Assembly: GCF_900169065.1 (NCBI RefSeq)
Contig: NZ_FXZB01000019.1
Span: 44,582 to 108,581, forward strand
Source: Brevibacterium aurantiacum
GTDB lineage: Bacteria > Actinomycetota > Actinomycetes > Actinomycetales > Brevibacteriaceae
DNA: 64,000 nucleotides
Direction: 5' to 3'
Positions 1-8,622 of the stretch are shown one piece after another (position 1 is the first letter of the stretch; the number at the start of each line of letters is the position of its first letter). The translations under genes were made by a program, and so were the position numbers. Under the pieces are notes generated by a model. The model saw nothing but the letters and a program-made list of their open reading frames with translations. It was not told the origin of the DNA and did not search any database.

Positions 1-590
1 GTCCCACATCGAGGTTCCCACGATGCCTGGTCCGTAGGCGTTGACGGTGATCCCGTGTTTGGCCCACTCCATGGCCGCGCCCTGAGACAGTCCGCGCACT
101 GCCCATTTCGTGGCCGAATAGGGTGAGAGCAGAGCGAACGGACGGAAGGCGACGATCGAAGCGGCTCCGATGATCTTTCCGCCGTTGCCCTGTGCGATCA
201 TCTGCTTGGCAGCGGCCTGGTAGGACAGGAACACGCCGGTGATGTTGACGTTGAGGATCTTCTCGAAGTCCTCTTTCGAGTAGTCGATCAGGGGTTCGAT
301 CTGAGCGATGCCGGCATTGGCCACGAAGATGTCGAGCTTCCCGCCCACCTCGACGGCGGTGGCCACGAGTGCCTCAACCGAGGCCTGATCGGTGACGTCG
401 ACTTCGGCTCCGGTGGCCTTGCCGCCGGCGGCTTCGATGGTCGATACGGTCTCCTGGACTCCCTCCTGCATTGTGGGCAGGTCTGCCACGATGACGTGGT
501 GGCCGTCGGCGCCGAGGCGCTGTGCGATGCCCTGTCCGATTCCTCGTGCTGATCCCCCGTGACGACAGCGACGCTGGTGGTCGTGCTCAT
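1..590 (-). pseudogene. SDR family oxidoreductase, acetoin/diacetyl reductase-like, frameshifted and cut by the window edge
   Basis: An NAD(P)-dependent short-chain dehydrogenase of the butA (acetoin/diacetyl reductase) type by resemblance. The first 12 codons from the ATG at 588-590 are in frame, then the frame breaks in a run of five C (554-558, G on the coding strand). Adding one G restores the cofactor motif TGGSARGIG and a continuous protein with NAG near residue 91 and catalytic YSATK near residue 155, open to the left edge, so the C-terminus is outside the window. The single-base lesion in a homopolymer may be a real mutation or a sequencing error. It is divergent from nothing obvious and lies downstream of the iclR-type gene on the same strand. 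Confidence 0.75.
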
Positions 591-714
591 GGTTGTACTC
601 CTTCATATCTCGTCGTTGAGTGAGTACGCTCATTCTGTGCGCGATTGACGGCAGGAAAATACGGTCCTTCTCATGTGGCGAGAAACTGAAGTCGCCGAGG
701 TGGGGCTTGGCTTC

Positions 715-1473
715 TCAGCGGGAGCCGCCGCGCAGGTACCGCGAGCACAGCCCCGCGTGCTCACGCAGCGCGGTATCGAATGCCTTCGCTCGTCCCGTCG
801 CCTTGGTCGAAGGGGTGCTGATCGCGATGGCTCCGACCTGCATGCCTGTGCCGTTGTGGACGGGCACCGCCGCGCAGGTCTGACGCGGCAGGAACTCGTC
901 GTGTTCCCAGGCGATGCCGCGTGTGGCCACCCCGTCGAGGTGGGTGTCGAGCAGGTCTCGGCGCACGATCGTGTGCGGGGTGAGCACGGGCATTCCGCGG
1001 GCGTCGAGATACTCGGTGCGCTGCGTCTCCGGCATGGCTGAGAGCAGGATCTTGCCGAAGGCGGTGGCATGTGCGGCCTCGTTGAAGCCGAACCGAAGCG
1101 GGCGGAGACGGGGGTGCTTCTCGCAGTCGGAGGAGTAGGTGAGCAGAATGTCCGACCCTCGGTAGATCGCAAAATAGGCGGCCGTGCCCAGGCTGCGATG
1201 CAGTTCATCAGTGATCTGACGGATGGGCTGCGGAGCGATGAGGCGCTGTTGGAATGAGAGGCCGAGCTCAAAGCACTTCGGTCCGAGTTCGAAGCTCTTT
1301 TCGTCCTTGAGATAGACGAGGTAGCTGCTGTCCTCGAGCTCGTGGAGCAGGCGATAAACAGTGGGGAGGGGGATCTCGAGACGGTCGGCCACGGCCTTCG
1401 CGGAGACACTTCCCGAGGAGGACACCGCCTCGAGTACGGAGAAGACCCTGTTGATGACGGTGCTGTTCGACAT
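715..1473 (-). CDS. IclR family transcriptional regulator
   Basis: A 252-residue regulator with an N-terminal winged helix-turn-helix (about residues 5-60, containing IPLPTVYRLLHELEDSSY) and a C-terminal GAF-like effector domain (about 75-245). I chose the ATG at 1473 because GGGAGAG sits just upstream of it; ATGs at 1485 and 1533 are in frame but less convincing. It is transcribed away from the gluconate-dehydrogenase-like operon starting at 1610, and the 136-base gap holds a 10-bp inverted repeat. IclR proteins commonly control neighbouring divergent catabolic operons, so regulation of the oxidation module at 1610-7503 is likely but inferred. Confidence 0.88.
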   Translation of the reverse strand: MSNSTVINRVFSVLEAVSSSGSVSAKAVADRLEIPLPTVYRLLHELEDSSYLVYLKDEKSFELGPKCFELGLSFQQRLIAPQPIRQITDELHRSLGTAAYFAIYRGSDILLTYSSDCEKHPRLRPLRFGFNEAAHATAFGKILLSAMPETQRTEYLDARGMPVLTPHTIVRRDLLDTHLDGVATRGIAWEHDEFLPRQTCAAVPVHNGTGMQVGAIAISTPSTKATGRAKAFDTALREHAGLCSRYLRGGSR

Positions 1474-1560
1474 TCGCTCTCCCATGTTTATCGTCTCGTG
1501 AGAATAAGGATAGTGCCCGGTGGTCCAGATCACATAGGTTGCTTATGACCGGTTCGGCAA

Positions 1561-1585
1561 TGGTGCCCGGAACCCCCGGGCACCA
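1561..1585 (+). promoter_or_regulatory. Perfect inverted repeat in the leader of the oxidation operon
   Basis: Arms TGGTGCCCGG (1561-1570) and CCGGGCACCA (1576-1585) form a perfect 10-bp repeat around AACCC. It lies just before the AAAGGAG ribosome binding site of the gene at 1610. Another GTGCCCGG half-site is at 1513-1520. It could be an IclR operator or a leader hairpin; the sequence does not decide. Confidence 0.5.
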
Positions 1586-1609
1586 GCAGAGGAGCAAAGG
1601 AGCACCCAC

Positions 1610-2185
1610 ATGGCATTCCCCGCCAAATTTCCGTCGCTGAACGCGATGGAGATGACCGATGAGGCCCGACAGACTCTTGTCAGAGTGCTGCGCGTGGCAT
1701 TCCCACACGAGAATTTTCCCGATAGCCCTTATGAACGCACTGCCGACAAGATCCTCGTCGAAGCCGACGCCGAGACCTGGTTCCGGGTGGCACTGATCCA
1801 GGGTCTGCAGTCACTTGATCAGCTCTCGGACAAGAGCTTCTGCTCACTCAATGACGACGAAGCCCTGCGGGTGCTGCGCCGCGTCGAAGGCACGGAGTTC
1901 TTCGGATTCGTCCGACGCACCGCAGCGCTGAGCCTCTACGACGATGAAGAGGTGTGGGAGATCCTGGGCTACCAAGGACCGTCGTTCGACCTCGGCGGCT
2001 ATGTCAATCGAGGATTCAACGATCTGGACTGGCTGCCCGAACCGCGCATCCTCTATCCGGAAGGCGAGGACCTGCCGGAACTCGGCCCGGGTGCGCACCT
2101 GGGACCGCAGACGGTCAACGTGGCAGACGAATCGACGAATCAGCCGAGCGCTGAGCAGGCAGAAATGGGCGAGGTGAAGAGATGA
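1610..2185 (+). CDS. Gluconate 2-dehydrogenase subunit 3-like protein
   Basis: A 191-residue protein matching the small (gamma) subunit family that pairs with GMC-type flavoprotein sugar-acid dehydrogenases. Recognisable parts are the N-terminal segment beginning near FPSLNAMEMTDEARQTLVRV and the central FFGFVRRTAALSLYDDEEVW followed by LGYQGPSFDLGGY. It lacks an evident Tat or Sec signal, unlike many proteobacterial members. An AAAGGAG motif precedes the ATG. The stop codon overlaps the ATG of the GMC gene (ATGA), as expected for subunits of one complex. Substrate is unknown; gluconate is only the family name. Confidence 0.82.
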   Translation: MAFPAKFPSLNAMEMTDEARQTLVRVLRVAFPHENFPDSPYERTADKILVEADAETWFRVALIQGLQSLDQLSDKSFCSLNDDEALRVLRRVEGTEFFGFVRRTAALSLYDDEEVWEILGYQGPSFDLGGYVNRGFNDLDWLPEPRILYPEGEDLPELGPGAHLGPQTVNVADESTNQPSAEQAEMGEVKR

Positions 2186-3786
2186 TGGCAGCGAAACCAG
2201 CGTCCGGTGGCAGTGTCACCGGCTACAGCATTGACCAGACTGAAGAAGCGGTCGTCATCATCGGGTCAGGCGCCGGAGGTGGCACCCTCGCGTATGAGCT
2301 GACGGCCAAGGGAATTCCCGTCGTCGTCCTCGAAGCAGGTCCCCATCTGGGACATGACGATTACGTCAACAACGAATGGGAAGCGTTCAACCAGATGGCC
2401 TGGCTGGATCCGCGGACGACGACAGGATCATGGCGAATCGCGCAGGACTTCCCCAACCTGCCGGCATGGATCGTCAAGGCCGTCGGAGGCACGACGACCC
2501 ACTGGTCCGGCGCCACTCCGCGTTTCAAGAATCATGAGTTCCGTGCCCGCAGCGCCTATGGACGCATCGAGGGAGCCAATCTCCTCGACTGGCCGATCAC
2601 GCTCGAAGAGCTGGCTCCGTACTACGACCGGGCAGAGAAGTCGATGGGTTCGACTCACGTCCACGGACGTCCGCCCCTGCCGGCGAACAACAACTACAAG
2701 GTCTTCGCCAACGGTGCGAAAGAGGTCGGGTACCGCTACTACGCGACTGGCCCCTATGCCACCAATGCCGAGGAATACGATGGGCGTCCCGCTTCGATCC
2801 AGGATGGCTTCAACTTTCAGGGAGACAAGAACAAGTCGAAATGGTCGACCTTGGTCAGGGAGATCCCGTGAGCAGCGGAGACGGGACTGCTCGATCTCCG
2901 TCCCGATTCGCAGGCTGTCCAGATCACCCATGATTCAGAAGGGAACGCCGACGCGGTCCTCTACCTCGACGGGGAAGGAAATCTGCAGCGTCAGGCCGCC
3001 AAGCTGGTGTGCGTGGCCGGCAACTCGATTGAAACGCCGCGGCTGCTGCTCCTCTCGGGCACACCGAGCTTCCCCGACGGGCTCGCGAACTCCTCGGGGC
3101 AGGTGGGGCGAAACTACATGCGCCACCTCACCGGGACAGTGTGGGGTCACTTCGACAAGCCCGTGCGCATGTACCGGGGCGAGACCATGGCTGGCGTCAT
3201 CGCCGATGAGTCGATCCATGATCCCGATCGCGGATTCGCCGGCGGCTACTACATGGAGACGATCTCCTTGGGTCCTGCCTTCATGTCGGCGTTCGTCGAT
3301 CCCGGAGCCTGGGGTCCGGACTTCGCCGCGCTCATGGATCGCTACCTCAACACGGCCGGCATGTGGATCGTCGGTGAGGACCTGCCGCAGGAGTCCAACC
3401 GGATCACACTGAACACCACGGTCAAGGATCAGCATGGTCTGCCCGTCCCGAACGTCCACTACGACGATCACGTCAACGACCTGGCAATGCGTGAACACGG
3501 ATACGCTGCAGGTGAGAGCGTCTACAGGGCGGTCGGGGCGCAGACCTCGCATCGGACACCGCCGTATCCGTCGACGCACAATCTGGGCACTGCGAGAATG
3601 AGTGAACGACCGGAGGACGGTGTGGTCGACAAATGGGGTCGCTCCCATGATGTGAAGAACCTCTTCATCTCCGACGGTTCGGTCTTCACCTCAAGTGCGG
3701 CGGCCAATCCGACTCTGACCATCGTTGCTTTGGCGATTCGGCAGGCGGAATACATCGCCGAGCAGCTGCGGACTCAGCAGCTTTAG
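2182..3786 (+). pseudogene. GMC family oxidoreductase (gluconate dehydrogenase-type flavoprotein) interrupted by an in-frame TGA
   Basis: The large FAD subunit expected to partner the preceding gene. The frame is continuous from 2182 to 3786 (534 codons) except for TGA at 2869-2871 (codon 230). Upstream are the FAD motif GSGAGGG (residues 28-34) and VGGTTTHWSG; downstream the same frame resumes with AAETGLLDLRPDS and ends with the GMC C-terminal motif HNLGTARM and NPTLTIVALAIRQA. One C-to-T change (CGA to TGA) would explain it. There is no frameshift and no other damage, so the mutation is recent, or a base-call error. A selenocysteine reading is improbable because the position is not a GMC catalytic residue and no insertion element is seen. 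Confidence 0.85.
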
Positions 3787-3797
3787 GAAGGAACCAC

Positions 3798-6668
3798 ATG
3801 TCCCTGCTTTCTCCTGTCGACACCGGACTCATCGACCAGCTGCGGTCCGCAGTCGATGAGGTCGGCGCTCGTGCCAGCGATCGTCTGGCTGCCGCACATG
3901 ATGCTTCCCACTACCTGCTGACACCGCAGGCCGTGGTGAAGCCGCGCAACCGCGAGGAGGTGGCGGCACTCTTCTCGGCCTCACGGCGAAGTGGGGTGCC
4001 GATGACCTTTCGTTCCGGTGGGACCAGCCTGTCCGGGCAGTCCGTCTCGGACGGGGTGCTCGTCGACACGAGAAGGCATTTCAGGGACATCGACGTCCTC
4101 GACGACGGTGCCCGGGTCCGCTGCGGGCCCGGGGCCGTGGTCAGGGCTGTGAACGCGCGGCTGCTGCGGCATGGGCGCAAACTGGGGCCGGACCCGGCCA
4201 GCGAGATCGCTTGCACCATCGGCGGAGTCGTCGCCAACAACTCCTCCGGCATGGCCTGCGGGATCGAAGCGAACACCTATCAGACGCTTGACTCGGCCGT
4301 GCTCGTCCTTCCCAGCGGAACCGTTCTCGACACCTCGGCGGCAGACGCTGATGAGCTGCTGCGGAGACGGGAACCAGCTATCCACGCGGGTCTGGCCGAA
4401 CTCCGAGATCGGATCCGGGCCGACGCCGAGGCGGTCGCGCGGATCACGCAGCTCCACTCCATCAAGAACACCATGGGCTACGGCCTCAACTCGTTCCTCG
4501 ACCACGATGACCCGGTGCGCATCCTCGAACATCTGGTCATCGGCAGCGAGGGGACACTCGCCTTCGTCGCCGAGGCGACCTTCCGCACCGTACCGCTGAT
4601 GGCCCACGCCTCGACAGGTCTGCTCGTCTTCGACGATCTGCCCACGGCCACCTCGGTGCTCCCGGAGATCATCGCTACGGGTGCCGCCACGGTCGAACTC
4701 CTCGATGCCACGAGTCTGCGGGTCGCCCAACGTGATGAGAAGTGCCCGGAGGAGATCCGGGATCTCGACGTGGACGCCCACTGCGCTCTGCTCGTCGAAT
4801 TTCAAGAGGAGACGGAAGAAGGCCTCGACCAGGTCGTGTCCGAGGCGCTGCCGGTCCTCGAAGCATTCTCATTGAGCCGACCAGCAGAGCTGACAACCGA
4901 TCCGCGACGGCGATCTGCGCTGTGGCACACCCGCAAGGGGCTGTTCACTGCGGTCGCCGGTAACCGTCCCTCGGGGACCGCCGCACTGCTCGAGGACATC
5001 GCTGTCCCGGTCGACCGCCTCGGCGAGACCTGCACTGCTCTGAGCGAGCTGTTCAACCAATACGACTACTCCGATGCCGTGATCTTCGGGCATGCGAAGG
5101 ACGGCAACATCCACTTCATGATCACCGAGGAATTCGGGAGTGGAACCGACGGCGAGAACTTCGACCTCGACCGGTACGAAGCATTCACCGAGAAGATGGT
5201 CGACCTCGTCCTCTCCCGTGGGGGAACGCTCAAGGCCGAGCACGGTACGGGCCGGATCATGGCCCCATTCGTCAGGCGTCAGGTCGGTGACGATCTCTAC
5301 GCGGTGATGAAACGGGTCAAGGAACTCACCGATCCGCAGTCCCTGCTCAACCCGGGTGTCCTGCTCAGTGATGATCCGAAGGCGCATCTGCGTGATCTCA
5401 AGACCACACCGACCACCGAGGAGGAGGTCGACCGGTGCGTCGAATGCGGGTACTGCGAACCCGTGTGCCCCAGCCGCGACCTCACCCTGACTCCGCGTGA
5501 ACGCATCGTTCTGCGACGCGAGATCGCCCGCGCCGAGGCGGCAGGGGACGAGGAGCTGACCCGGACCCTGCGCAGCGAGTACGACTACGACGGGATCGAC
5601 ACTTGCGCCGTCGATGGCATGTGCCAGACGGCGTGCCCGGTCTTCATCAACACCGGAGACCTCGTGCGCAGGCTGCGCCAGGAGAACACGAACACGATCG
5701 AAGAAGCCGGCTGGAACACTGCTGCCAAGGCGTGGGGTCTGGTCAGCTCGGTCGGGGGAGTGGCATTGAGCTCCGCGAAGGCGATGCCCACGCAGCTGCC
5801 CGCAGCGGCCACGGGTGTCGGTCGCAAGATCTTGGGCGATGACACCGTGCCCAGCTACTCCGCTGATCTGCCGGCCGGGGGTTCCAAACGTGTGGCTGTC
5901 TCGGCGTCGAATCCGGACGTCGTGTGGTTCTCCAGCTGCACGAACACGATGTTCGGACCAGAAGACGGTGGAAGCGGAGATGGAGTTGCCGGTGCCTTCC
6001 GCCGCCTGTGCGAAAGAGCAGGGATCTCGCTGCGTACGCCGCGGGGCATTCCCTCTCTGTGCTGCGGCACCCCGTGGAAGTCGAAGGGGATGGCCGAGGG
6101 ATATGCCACGATGCGCAAGTATGTGCGCAGAGAGCTGTGGGCGGCCACCGATGGCGGACGGATCCCCGTCGTCTGCGATGCGTCCTCCTGTACAGAGGGA
6201 CTGCGTGTGCTCCTCGGCGACGCGACCGAGTCGACCGACAAGGACGCAGCGGAGGATTTCGAGATCATCGACGCCGTGGCCTTCGCCACGCAGACTCTGC
6301 TCCCTGCGCTGCAAGATCGCGGAGCACTCTCGACCGAACACCGTCTGCTCTCGATCACCCTCCATCCGACATGCTCGTCGACCCAGCTGGGAATCAACGA
6401 GGACCTGAGCGCGCTCGCCGGGTCCATCGCGGAGGAGGTCAGCGTGCCCGATTCCTGGGGCTGCTGTGCCTTCGCAGGGGACCGGGGCATGCTCCATCCC
6501 GAGCTCACCGCTTCGGCGACGAAGGACGAAGCCGCCGAGGTTGAGTCGATCGGCGCGGACATTCACGCGTCGACGAACAGGACGTGTGAGATCGGGATGA
6601 CCCGGGCGACGGGGAAGCCCTATCGCCACATCCTCGAAGCTCTCGACGAGCTCGTGGGCCGAGCCTGA
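3798..6668 (+). CDS. FAD-binding and iron-sulfur 2-hydroxyacid dehydrogenase (D-lactate dehydrogenase-like)
   Basis: A 956-residue fused flavin and iron-sulfur oxidoreductase. Domains in order: PCMH-type FAD domain (about 45-270, with RSGGTSLSGQS and GSEGTLAFV), FAD-oxidase C-terminal domain (about 280-530, with GHAKDGNIHFMI and AEHGTGRIMAPFV), two 4Fe-4S clusters (CVECGYCEPVCP about 546-557 and CAVDGMCQTACP about 603-614), and two CCG-type cysteine motifs (SLCCGTPWKSKG about 753, WGCCAFAGDRG about 888). This architecture is known in membrane-associated D-lactate or D-2-hydroxyacid dehydrogenases that pass electrons to the quinone pool. It starts 11 bases after the GMC gene behind AGGAAGGAACC-like spacing and is probably in the same operon. 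The exact hydroxyacid is unknown. Confidence 0.86.
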   Translation: MSLLSPVDTGLIDQLRSAVDEVGARASDRLAAAHDASHYLLTPQAVVKPRNREEVAALFSASRRSGVPMTFRSGGTSLSGQSVSDGVLVDTRRHFRDIDVLDDGARVRCGPGAVVRAVNARLLRHGRKLGPDPASEIACTIGGVVANNSSGMACGIEANTYQTLDSAVLVLPSGTVLDTSAADADELLRRREPAIHAGLAELRDRIRADAEAVARITQLHSIKNTMGYGLNSFLDHDDPVRILEHLVIGSEGTLAFVAEATFRTVPLMAHASTGLLVFDDLPTATSVLPEIIATGAATVELLDATSLRVAQRDEKCPEEIRDLDVDAHCALLVEFQEETEEGLDQVVSEALPVLEAFSLSRPAELTTDPRRRSALWHTRKGLFTAVAGNRPSGTAALLEDIAVPVDRLGETCTALSELFNQYDYSDAVIFGHAKDGNIHFMITEEFGSGTDGENFDLDRYEAFTEKMVDLVLSRGGTLKAEHGTGRIMAPFVRRQVGDDLYAVMKRVKELTDPQSLLNPGVLLSDDPKAHLRDLKTTPTTEEEVDRCVECGYCEPVCPSRDLTLTPRERIVLRREIARAEAAGDEELTRTLRSEYDYDGIDTCAVDGMCQTACPVFINTGDLVRRLRQENTNTIEEAGWNTAAKAWGLVSSVGGVALSSAKAMPTQLPAAATGVGRKILGDDTVPSYSADLPAGGSKRVAVSASNPDVVWFSSCTNTMFGPEDGGSGDGVAGAFRRLCERAGISLRTPRGIPSLCCGTPWKSKGMAEGYATMRKYVRRELWAATDGGRIPVVCDASSCTEGLRVLLGDATESTDKDAAEDFEIIDAVAFATQTLLPALQDRGALSTEHRLLSITLHPTCSSTQLGINEDLSALAGSIAEEVSVPDSWGCCAFAGDRGMLHPELTASATKDEAAEVESIGADIHASTNRTCEIGMTRATGKPYRHILEALDELVGRA

Positions 6669-6678
6669 ATCTGATGCA

Positions 6679-6704
6679 GCCCGGGGTTCATCCGGATGCC
6701 GGGC
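6679..6704 (+). terminator. Weak hairpin after the hydroxyacid dehydrogenase gene
   Basis: GCCCGG (6679-6684) pairs with CCGGGC (6699-6704) across a 14-base loop that itself contains ATCCGGAT. No T-run follows. It may weaken or end transcription before the aldolase gene. Confidence 0.25.
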
Positions 6705-6744
6705 ATCCCTGGCGTCGGTGAGCCGCGTGTGATTCGATGCACAT

Positions 6745-7503
6745 ATGACTCAAGCATTGGAATCGCATCGCGCTCGCCTCGCCGCCGGAGAGATCTACAA
6801 CGGGCTGTGGATGATGTCGACGAGCCAGGAGCTGGCGAAGGTCGGATCGGCCGCAGGCTATGACTATGTGTGCCTCGACATGCAGCACGGTTTCACGCGC
6901 CCGACCGACGTTCTGCGTCTGACCGATGCCATCCGGGCCAGTGGATCCGCCCTGGTCACGGCAAGGGTCTCGGCGAACCGCTTCACCGAGATCGGCATGC
7001 TCGCCGACGCTGGCGTCGAAGCCGTCATCGTTCCGCTCGTGTCCAACGTCGCCGAGGCCGAAGCTGCCGTTTCCGCGCTCGACTACCCGAGCCGCGGCGG
7101 TGACCGCTCCTGGGGTCCGACCGCCGAACTCATGCACAAGGCGGTCCAGGACACCCGAGACGAGCGTCCGCTCTTGTTCGTGATGATCGAGAACAAGGAG
7201 GGTCTGGCCAATGTCGAGAAGATCTGCGAAGTCCCAGGCATCGACGGCGTGTACGTCGGTCCCGCCGACCTCGCCTTCGCCGTCGACGCACTGCCCGGTC
7301 AGCCCAATGACGCCCACGCCGAGGCGCTCGTGCGGATACGCACAGCAGCCGACAAAGCCGGCATCGTCCCAGGCATTCACTGCGGTGACGGTACGGAAGC
7401 CAAGGTTCGGAAGGAACAGGGATTCCGCTTCATCACCTCGGCGGGGGATATCGGTGCTGCCGGCCGCGCGTTCCGGGAGGATCTGGCGACGGCGCGAGGC
7501 TAG
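6745..7503 (+). CDS. HpcH/HpaI family aldolase (4-hydroxy-2-oxoacid aldolase)
   Basis: A 252-residue class II pyruvate aldolase. The metal and catalytic positions of the HpaI family can be seen: YVCLDMQHGF (His), TARVS (Arg), VMIENKEGLANV (metal Glu) and VYVGPADLAFAV (metal Asp). Family enzymes cleave 4-hydroxy-2-oxoacids to pyruvate and an aldehyde. Placed after sugar-acid and hydroxyacid dehydrogenase genes on the same strand, it could supply the last step of a sugar-acid route, but the 76-base gap with a small hairpin means it may have its own promoter. No clear ribosome binding site precedes the ATG. Confidence 0.86.
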   Translation: MTQALESHRARLAAGEIYNGLWMMSTSQELAKVGSAAGYDYVCLDMQHGFTRPTDVLRLTDAIRASGSALVTARVSANRFTEIGMLADAGVEAVIVPLVSNVAEAEAAVSALDYPSRGGDRSWGPTAELMHKAVQDTRDERPLLFVMIENKEGLANVEKICEVPGIDGVYVGPADLAFAVDALPGQPNDAHAEALVRIRTAADKAGIVPGIHCGDGTEAKVRKEQGFRFITSAGDIGAAGRAFREDLATARG

Positions 7504-8622
7504 TCACCCCTCGATATCGACCACCGTCCGCAGTCCCTTGCTGGGGTCGGCGAATTCCTGCGCCAGGTCTGACAGTCCGATCGGGCCGCCGAGGATGCGG
7601 TCCCACGGCATGTTCTTGCCGTCTGCGGCCAGGAAGTCCACGGCTTCCTGCAGGTGGTGTGGTTCGAAATTGTGCACACCGGTGATGGTGCGCCACCCTC
7701 GCACGAGCTGTTCGGGATTGATCTCGATGTTCGGTCCAGGACTCACGCTTCCCGCGAGAACTGCGGTGCCGCCGATTCCCAGGCTGGCCACGCAGGTCTC
7801 CACACCCGCGGTGGTGCCGGAGAGTTCGAGTGCGACATCGACGTCTGTCGGCACCTCCTCTTCCAGGATCGTGCTCGCCCCGGCGAACAGGGCTAGGTCC
7901 TGGCGCTGCGGCGTCGGATCGAAGGCGAGCACCTCGGCGGCACCGCGGGACTGCGCGGCGGCCACCGCGGTGAGCCCCAGCATTCCGAGTCCGTTGACGA
8001 AGACACGACGGCCCCGCAGGTCACCGGCGGCCTCGAGCATCGCCATGACGGTGGCGACGGCGCACCCTGCCGTGGCGGCCACGGCGTCTGGCACCGAATC
8101 CGGCACCGGGATGACTGCCACGCCGGCCGGCAGGTGGATGTGGGAGGCGTAGGTGCCCGACAGCGCCCACCCGCTGTCGGTGGATTCGTGCCCGACCTTG
8201 GCCACCGACTGACATTTTGCGCTGAGTCCGCGTCGGCAGTTCTCGCAGTTCCCGCACACCGAGGTGACCGAGAAGACCACGCGATGGCCGAGTGGGAGCC
8301 CAGCCCGCGAATCCTCGACCACGCCGACGCCCTCGTGCCCGAGCACGGAGGGGCATGCTCCGGGGCGACGCCCGCGCACGGTGTGCCGATCCGAGCCGCA
8401 GACGGTGGCGGTGGTCAGGCGAATGAGGCTCTCGCCCTCGGCCAGTTCAGGGCGGTCGAAGGACTGGGTCTCGAACTGATCCCCGCCGAGCCAGACGACG
8501 GCTTCGACCGTGGCCGCGAAGACCTCAGCATCAAACGAGGCCACCGCATCCGCCGAGGTATCGGCCGGGGAAGCCTGAACCGGTGACTGAGTTTGAGCCT
8601 GCGTTTGGACCTCCGCCCTCAC
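7504..8622 (-). CDS. Zinc-dependent alcohol dehydrogenase, phosphonate-catabolism-associated type
   Basis: A 372-residue MDR-family dehydrogenase. It shows the catalytic zinc region (VCGSDRH, GHEGVG), the four-cysteine structural zinc loop (CGNCENCRRGLSAKC) and a Rossmann glycine motif (VNGLGMLGLTAVAAA). The block VGHESTDSGWALSGTYASHI followed by VPDSVPDAVAATAGCAVATV is typical of the alcohol dehydrogenase family found in phosphonate operons (TIGR03366). It starts with GTG whose bases overlap the stop of the upstream phosphonatase-like gene (GTGA), so translation is probably coupled. Its substrate is not established; an alcohol or aldehyde from an organophosphonate is likely. The gene converges with the aldolase gene, with one stop beside the other. 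Confidence 0.85.
   Translation of the reverse strand: MRAEVQTQAQTQSPVQASPADTSADAVASFDAEVFAATVEAVVWLGGDQFETQSFDRPELAEGESLIRLTTATVCGSDRHTVRGRRPGACPSVLGHEGVGVVEDSRAGLPLGHRVVFSVTSVCGNCENCRRGLSAKCQSVAKVGHESTDSGWALSGTYASHIHLPAGVAVIPVPDSVPDAVAATAGCAVATVMAMLEAAGDLRGRRVFVNGLGMLGLTAVAAAQSRGAAEVLAFDPTPQRQDLALFAGASTILEEEVPTDVDVALELSGTTAGVETCVASLGIGGTAVLAGSVSPGPNIEINPEQLVRGWRTITGVHNFEPHHLQEAVDFLAADGKNMPWDRILGGPIGLSDLAQEFADPSKGLRTVVDIEG

Noticed and set aside
554..558. Programmed frameshift in the SDR gene
   Set aside because: The slip site is a plain G run inside the conserved cofactor motif, with no stimulatory structure evident; a deletion or sequencing error is more likely.
2869..2871. TGA read as selenocysteine in the GMC gene
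   Set aside because: No insertion-element hairpin is seen after the codon, GMC enzymes have no Sec at this place, and a CGA-to-TGA change is simpler.
4869..6629. Long minus-strand open frame of 586 codons antisense to the flavin/iron-sulfur dehydrogenase gene
   Set aside because: Its translation is His/Gly/Arg-rich with no family resemblance, and the opposite strand encodes a clear 956-residue enzyme; GC-rich codon bias keeps mirror frames open.
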